A stretch of DNA of 64,000 nt from Epiperipatus broadwayi (taxonomy: Eukaryota > Onychophora > Udeonychophora > Euonychophora > Peripatidae). The DNA is taken from the NCBI GenBank assembly GCA_028023455.1, contig JAQFVV010000021.1:7590853-7654852 (forward strand), in the 5' to 3' direction. The notes beneath the pieces were generated by a model, which saw nothing but the letters and a program-made list of their open reading frames with translations, did no database searches and had not been told where the DNA came from. The position numbers and the translations under genes were made by a program. Every line of letters begins with the position of its first letter. The first letter of the stretch is position 1. Shown here one piece after another: positions 58,869 through 64,000 of the stretch.

Positions 58869-59504
58869 CACTCAACATCTTCCACCAGAAGAACTAGAAA
58901 AAAATCATTTCCCCAAATACTCTCAGTATTTTGTATCATGATTATCATTGCAAAATTGTTGATATTAAAGACACAATGCCAACAAATTTACAATTATGGT
59001 GGTCAAATAGAAAATAGACTTTTGTTTCTGATGGGAAGATTTTTTTTGTATAAACAATTAGATCACATGATAATTAGAGTTTTTTTCTGAGAAATAAATA
59101 CATAATGTGTGGGATCAGTTTGATATCTGTTTCACTGATTATTGACATATGAATATGTGGAGTTTAGACCAGGAAGCTGTGAAATTAAAATATTAATTAT
59201 TTCAGCAGTGCAAACAGTGTAACAATAGTACTCAAATTAAAAAGTCAAAAAAAGCAAACTTGTTTTTTCCCATGCTTAAGACCTTAGGAAGTCACAATAT
59301 AGAACAATATAAACAAACAATCAAGAATATAAATGAGCAAAGTCATTAACATTGCATATATGAATAGCTTTCCATTTTCCTTTATAAGAAAAGATTAAAT
59401 AATCTTTTTCTAAGTCTAGAAACACCCAAAAAAACTGTCTATAAAATACATTTTTCTTATTGCATAATTTTGAGTTCTATTTTCATACAGGAAAGACTAC
59501 CGAA
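58869..59504. other. AT-rich stretch, nothing recognised
   Basis: No feature noticed. Confidence 0.5.
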
Positions 59505-59930
59505 TATATATATATATATGGGACTTGAACACAGACTTTCAAGCTCCCTTCAATCATCCATTCTATCTCATATAACCAATACACATGTAAAAAAATGTAA
59601 ATGATTTTCAATATACATATTTCATGCTGAAACAGCACTCATCAGTAGGTCCAGAGCATCATCTCATACATACAAATATAATAAGTGCTCAGTTTGTATT
59701 AAGATAGTAAATCACATTTTAGAGGACAGACTTCAATCTACTCCAACCAAATCTTCAGTGATCCATTCCATTGAAAATCTGATAATGGAACACCAAATCT
59801 CTTGTTAATGCCAATATTATTATCATGCCTATTTTGTCATTAAATCACTCTGAACACTCGTATAGAACCTGTCCATTTAAATACACAGAAGAGGGATGGG
59901 CAGGATACAGGCTGAAATTGTGCCCAATCC
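59505..59930 (-). repeat. Family 1 hammerhead repeat unit (left arm of a palindrome)
   Basis: Plus reading: gggacttgaacacagacttt, ribozyme at 59602-59656, gacttcaatctactccaacc, gaagagggatgggcaggata. Faces the unit that follows. Confidence 0.8.
59602..59656 (-). ncRNA. Hammerhead ribozyme, family 1, nearly intact
   Basis: CTGATGA intact, stem II gtgctgtttcagcat, GAAA kept (CG to TG). Stem I ccta/ttg has one mismatch. Confidence 0.7.
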
Positions 59931-60350
59931 TCATGTATTTAAATGAATAAGGTCTTATTCATGAAGGATCAGAGGAAATTAATATTAATATGTGCATGAC
60001 AATAATATTGGCAATAACAGGGAATATGGATGTTCAATCATCAGATTTTTCAATGGTATGGATGGCTGAAGTGTTGGAGAGTGGAGTATATTGAAACCTG
60101 TCCATTAAAGTGTGAAGATTTGCTATCTTTATGTAAACCAAACACTGGTTATATATGGGTGTGGATGATGATGATGTGGACCAACTGATGAGTGCTAGTT
60201 CAGCACAAAACACATATATTGGAGATCATTTACCTTTTTCACATTTGTGTGGTCATGTGTATTGATTGTAAAAGATAGAGTGGATGGTGAAGAGAGCTTG
60301 AAAAGTCTGTGCTCAAATTCCTTATATAACATCTAGACTCCAGGTATATA
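59931..60350 (+). repeat. Family 1 hammerhead repeat unit (right arm of a palindrome)
   Basis: Inverted against the previous unit: aaggtcttattcatgaagga, ggatggctgaagtgttggag, ribozyme at 60173-60230, gtcatgtgtattgattgtaa, and the end gagcttgaaaagtctgtgct. Confidence 0.8.
60173..60230 (+). ncRNA. Hammerhead ribozyme, family 1, G12 lost
   Basis: ccaa/ttgg stem I, CTGATGA and stem II gtgctagttcagcac are good, but GAAA reads AAAA (CG to CA), removing the general base G12. Inactive by a single change. Confidence 0.75.
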
Positions 60351-60944
60351 AAATATAATTGTATGTGTATATAATAAATTATAACTACAATTTATATGAA
60401 TTGTATTGTATTTTGAAATGTATATTGATTTGAATATTATATATATTCATATGAATGTTTTCATAGGTTACAGATGTAAAAGACATTTTTTGAGTAAATC
60501 TGTTTATAAATTATTTAGAACTTTAAACCTCTCTTAATATTATAATAAATAAAATCAAAAGTGTGTGTAGCGCTTGAAAGAGAACCTATAACTAATGCAC
60601 AGATATTCATCTTGATCACATAAGCCCTCAACTGGGAAATGAATATTATATAATTGTTGAGGTATTGTAAACAGGGTCTACAAAGTTAGTTGTAGAAGCA
60701 CTGAAAACAGTATTTACAATAATTGTTAAAGTTTTACAACTAGGAAAAACAGGAGTATAAATATTGAACAAATTGAAAAAAAAAAAAATCAGAATCTTCT
60801 GAATTATTTATTTAATATACATATTTTTATTATTTATTTTTATATATTGGTATTTTAAATGTAGAGTTTATTCTAGAGTTTTATATATAAATACACATAA
60901 CAAACAGAAACAATGCATAACATTAGCTTAACTCAATAGAAATA
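60351..60944. other. AT-rich stretch, nothing recognised
   Basis: No feature noticed. Confidence 0.5.
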
Positions 60945-61255
60945 TATATGTTAATTAAATCAAGTTATATATCTCCTGACTTATTTAGCTTGTATTTACA
61001 AATGTAATTCAAAGAGCATGCTAATAGTTCTAAACCAGCTTATTTTATTTTATTTTTTATTTGTTTTTTTTTTTTTATTATCGATAAATACATCAAGACA
61101 ACACATTCAAAATCACTATCTAGACTTATTTCCTTCCCAAACTGATTTTGAGCTAATGAAGCTCATCAGTGAAGAGCTAGAACATCCAGACACCAGATTC
61201 AAATACAATATCAAGCCCAGAAATTATCTAATGCTTAACTATTAAGTAGAAAATC
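60945..61255 (-). repeat. Family 2 hammerhead repeat unit (left arm of a palindrome)
   Basis: Plus reading: cttatttagcttgtatttac, aagagcatgctaatagttc, ribozyme, cagacaccagattcaaatac, taactattaagtagaaaatc. Confidence 0.78.
61123..61193 (-). ncRNA. Hammerhead ribozyme, family 2, CTGATGA intact
   Basis: Minus strand: ttctagctcttca, CTGATGA, stem II gagct/agctc, AAAA (expected GAAA), a weak stem III ending UU, then tgggaagg opposite cttca with G-U pairs. G12 is lost. Confidence 0.62.
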
Positions 61256-61548
61256 TGAATTTTTCAGATATCTATACTTTTTTGAATTGGAGAGCTGAAT
61301 TTGAATACATATAGATGTTTGAAAATTTCAGATTTTCTATTTAATAGTTAACAATTAGATAAATGCTGGGCTTGAGTTTGTATTTTGCATCTGATGTCTG
61401 GATGTCCTAGCTGCTCACTGATAAGAGCCATCAGCTTGAAATCAGTTTGGGGATGGGGTTAAGTCTATATAGAGATTTAGAATGTATTCCCTTGTTGCAT
61501 TTATCAGTAAAAAAACAAAAAATCTTGTTTAGAGCTATTTAGCACACT

Positions 61549-61550
<2 letters not shown>
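61256..61550 (+). repeat. Family 2 hammerhead repeat unit (right arm of a palindrome)
   Basis: Inverted against the previous unit: atttcagattttctatttaa, gctgggcttgagtttgtatt, ribozyme, gtctatatagagatttagaa. Confidence 0.78.
61400..61460 (+). ncRNA. Hammerhead ribozyme, family 2, both boxes recognisable
   Basis: Core CTGATAA (one change), stem II agc/gct around catca, TGAAA retained (CG to TG), then tcagttt and tggggatgg as the stem I strand opposite tgctca. The only family 2 copy with GAAA next to a near-complete CTGATGA. Confidence 0.62.
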
Positions 61551-61589
<39 letters not shown>

Positions 61590-61640
61590 AAAAGAATGTG
61601 TATATATATATATATACTCTATATATATATTGTAAAAGAA
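61551..61640. repeat. (TA)n microsatellite with a short duplication
   Basis: TA runs separated by two copies of tattgtaaaagaatgtgt (61585-61602 and 61628-61645). Confidence 0.9.
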
Positions 61641-64000
61641 TGTGTCCAATTTAAATGAATTCAATCTAGCAATTAAATAATCAGAGAATATTTAGCAATT
61701 AAATTTTCATCTAGGGGAATTTGAAAACAGTTAACAGGTGACTGTGTACATGGTGGACTAACTGAATACAATTTATTTTTAATAGACAAGTAACTTCTAG
61801 TCATGAATAATAATCAAAGTGAGCCTACATAAAAACTTGTTTCCATGTTGATCCAATTGTATTTCATGATTCTTACCCCTCTCCACCTAATAAGTTACTA
61901 CATAAACAAATAAATAATCACCTTAGTTCAGATGAGGAATGACAAGCACAAAATTATTAACAACAAACAATTACTTTAATGAAAGAAAAGTATTATCTAA
62001 TAATAATGATAATAAAAAAATCTATTTACATATCTATAATTAAGAAACTTATAAAGTGATCATGTATGGAATAAAAATCTTTGTAACTTACAATATCTTT
62101 GACAATAATTATAGAAAGTTCAGTTGATTTACTTTGATGTCTTTGTGAACTCACATATACATTTTGTATCTAAAATTGTGGAAAAGTAACTATTAATCAT
62201 TATATTTTTAATGATCTGTAGGCAATTAATATTTCACTTCATTTGGTTTCTTCTGAGGCAGTTTTCTTATTAGAGTTTCCACTGCAATTTTATTCTGAGC
62301 ATTTAAAATAAGTAGATTCACATGTTAATTATAGAATGTTTCCATGGAATAATAACTTTAGATGACTAGGTTTTTTTCTTTCTTTAGCAAGTAAATGTTA
62401 AATATTCTTCAGCGTTTAATAATGATGAATAGACTGACAAAATCAAGATCAAATTTTAGGGCATATTTTTGTCTACAGCTCTATAGTCAGTTACACCACT
62501 GTAAAAGTCAAGGAAAGCATTTTGTTAGGTTTTCTAATCAATGAAATGCATGATATAAGTTAAAAATCTTTATAAAATTTCATTGACTTCTTGACAGTAA
62601 GAGATATTATGACAAAGTGCATTATGATTCTTTCCCAGTTTCTTGTAAAGCTGATGAGTTTGCAATCTTCTGTTCGTTCCCATAGCAATATTTTTATGGT
62701 TTCCATAGCAATATTTCTTTTATTTAACGTCATAATATTAGTTTTAGATGGTTTGAGTGGTTGAAACATATCCCTGCTAGTGGCAACTGATTCATTGAAA
62801 TTTTGTGTTCTTCTTAAAATTTCATGAAAACTATAAGCATGACCTCAACAGAAATCTCAGAATTTGTTGCCGTTTAAATTCCTTTTAAAATGGTATATCA
62901 TATGTTAAAATAGAATAAGATTTAGATTTTTTATTAATATTTTACTTAGTAGGTTCATTTAATTTCTTTTCTTTTCTGCTTAGTTTACTAAATTTCACAA
63001 AGACAATGGTACAATTTTTATTTCAACAAGACTCTGAAGTAAAATGGATTAATAATGTCTCAATGATTCAAGGCCTTCATCCTAATAAAAATATAATACT
63101 GTAAATATTACATTTAAATATTTTTTTGTATTTTAATTTTTTTTATTATTTGCATTATATATATTTTTTTTATCATTTGATAAATTATAATTTATTAATG
63201 TGTTTATTAATGTGTTTGCATTTGCATTAGTGTGTGTAGTATATAAATTGTACTTGAATTTAAAGATAATATAGTGGTTTATGTATAATGTAATTTTGGG
63301 GCTCGTAAGTATTCAATTTAATTTATTTTTTATTTGCATAGTATTTTAATTTTTTCTATTATTTGCATAGTTTATTATTTTTTATAAATTATAATTTATT
63401 AATGTGTTTGCAATTGTATTAGTGTATGTAGTATATAAATTATAATTGTATTCCAATATAATGTAGTCGTTTATGTACAATGTAATTTTGGGGTTCTGAT
63501 CCAAGTTTGAGGCAACTTATTTTATAGTCATAATAATTCTCAAAAGGTTTAATAATTTATTAGTATGTTTATATATGTATTAGTGTATTTGTTTTTGCAC
63601 TTACATGTCTGAATTTGTATAACAAGTAATAATTTTTATGTATATAATTTAAGGTATTATAGAGCAGTGGAATGAAAATTTTAAGACTGATTATCAGATA
63701 TACAGAAAGATTGCAGTTGATAAAACAATCACACAATTTACTGGGCATAGTGCCTTGTGAAAATATGAACTCCTAAAACCAATAAAGAAGGTTTTCAAAT
63801 GATGTGTGTGGTGGTGGCCACAATGGTTAGGTATATCACATGGAATTTTATGCAGACAATGAATTAAATCCTGATTCCTTCCTATGCCTAGGTATTTATG
63901 CAGTGGAGTCATTAGTTTTTCCACATCTTGTATCACATTATTTTCAAGTTTATAGCTAGAGCATCAGCTATATGCAAATAAATTATATCTATGTGGAACA
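61641..64000. other. AT-rich stretch, nothing recognised
   Basis: Contains a loose internal repetition near 63120-63490 (ttataatttattaatgtgtt twice, tagtatataaatt twice, about 250 bp apart). Minus-strand open frames at 62560-62769 and 63694-63936 have no recognisable domain. Confidence 0.4.

Noticed and set aside
62560-63936. Minus-strand open frames of 69 and 80 codons
   Set aside because: No domain, no supporting context; probably chance.

Overview
This window looks like non-genic, repeat-dominated nuclear DNA of an animal. It is strongly AT-rich and visibly poor in CpG, with long (TA)n tracts and compound trinucleotide microsatellites. I found no intact host gene, no operon-like structure and no prokaryotic signal. 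The recognisable coding remnants are all retrotransposon fragments: four kinds of non-LTR retrotransposon (LINE) and two Penelope-like elements (PLEs). The LINE proteins resemble types common in arthropods, and the endonuclease fragment at the left edge resembles LINEs abundant in chelicerates. An arthropod, possibly a chelicerate, is my best guess, at low confidence. The CpG scarcity suggests a DNA-methylating genome.

Layout. 1-1.6 kb: LINE endonuclease fragment. 1.6-2.6 kb: two ribozyme-related repeats. 5.5-6.4 kb: a large palindrome of hammerhead family 1. 6.5-16.7 kb: mostly plain AT-rich DNA with one hairpin element. 16.7-17.6 kb: inverted ribozyme-repeat remnants. 20-22 kb: tRNA-derived SINEs. 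23.3-25 kb: Penelope-like element 1 between TA tracts. 25.1-26.9 kb: LINE 3' ends, one split by an inverted-repeat insertion. 28.5-29.7 kb: family 1 array. 30.2 kb: a third hammerhead type. 32-36.6 kb: hammerhead family 2, a 2.2 kb TG...CA element and a tRNA-headed repeat. 37.4-38.9 kb: LINE 3' ends. 39.4-41.8 kb: hairpins and trinucleotide arrays. 42-44 kb: decayed LINE reverse transcriptase. 45.2-50 kb: family 1 copies and a second TG...CA element. 51.7-52.1 kb: duplication around a perfect hairpin. 52.3-55.6 kb: SINEs and a nested LINE. 55.7 kb: the best-preserved hammerhead. 57.3-58.8 kb: Penelope-like element 2. 59.5-61.6 kb: palindromes of families 1 and 2. From 61.6 kb to the end: nothing recognised.

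The unifying theme is hammerhead self-cleaving ribozymes (HHRs). Two abundant repeat families and one single-copy repeat carry the catalytic core: CTGATGA, a stem II hairpin, GAAA, a tiny stem III, an NUH cleavage triplet and a closing stem I. They occur as tandem dimers about 406-472 bp apart and as head-to-head or tail-to-tail inverted pairs, beside Penelope-like elements with the same inverted-end architecture. This matches animal retrozymes and Penelope terminal repeats. In many copies the essential core G12 sits in a CpG and has decayed to CA or TG, which suggests that methylation-driven mutation is silencing the ribozymes.
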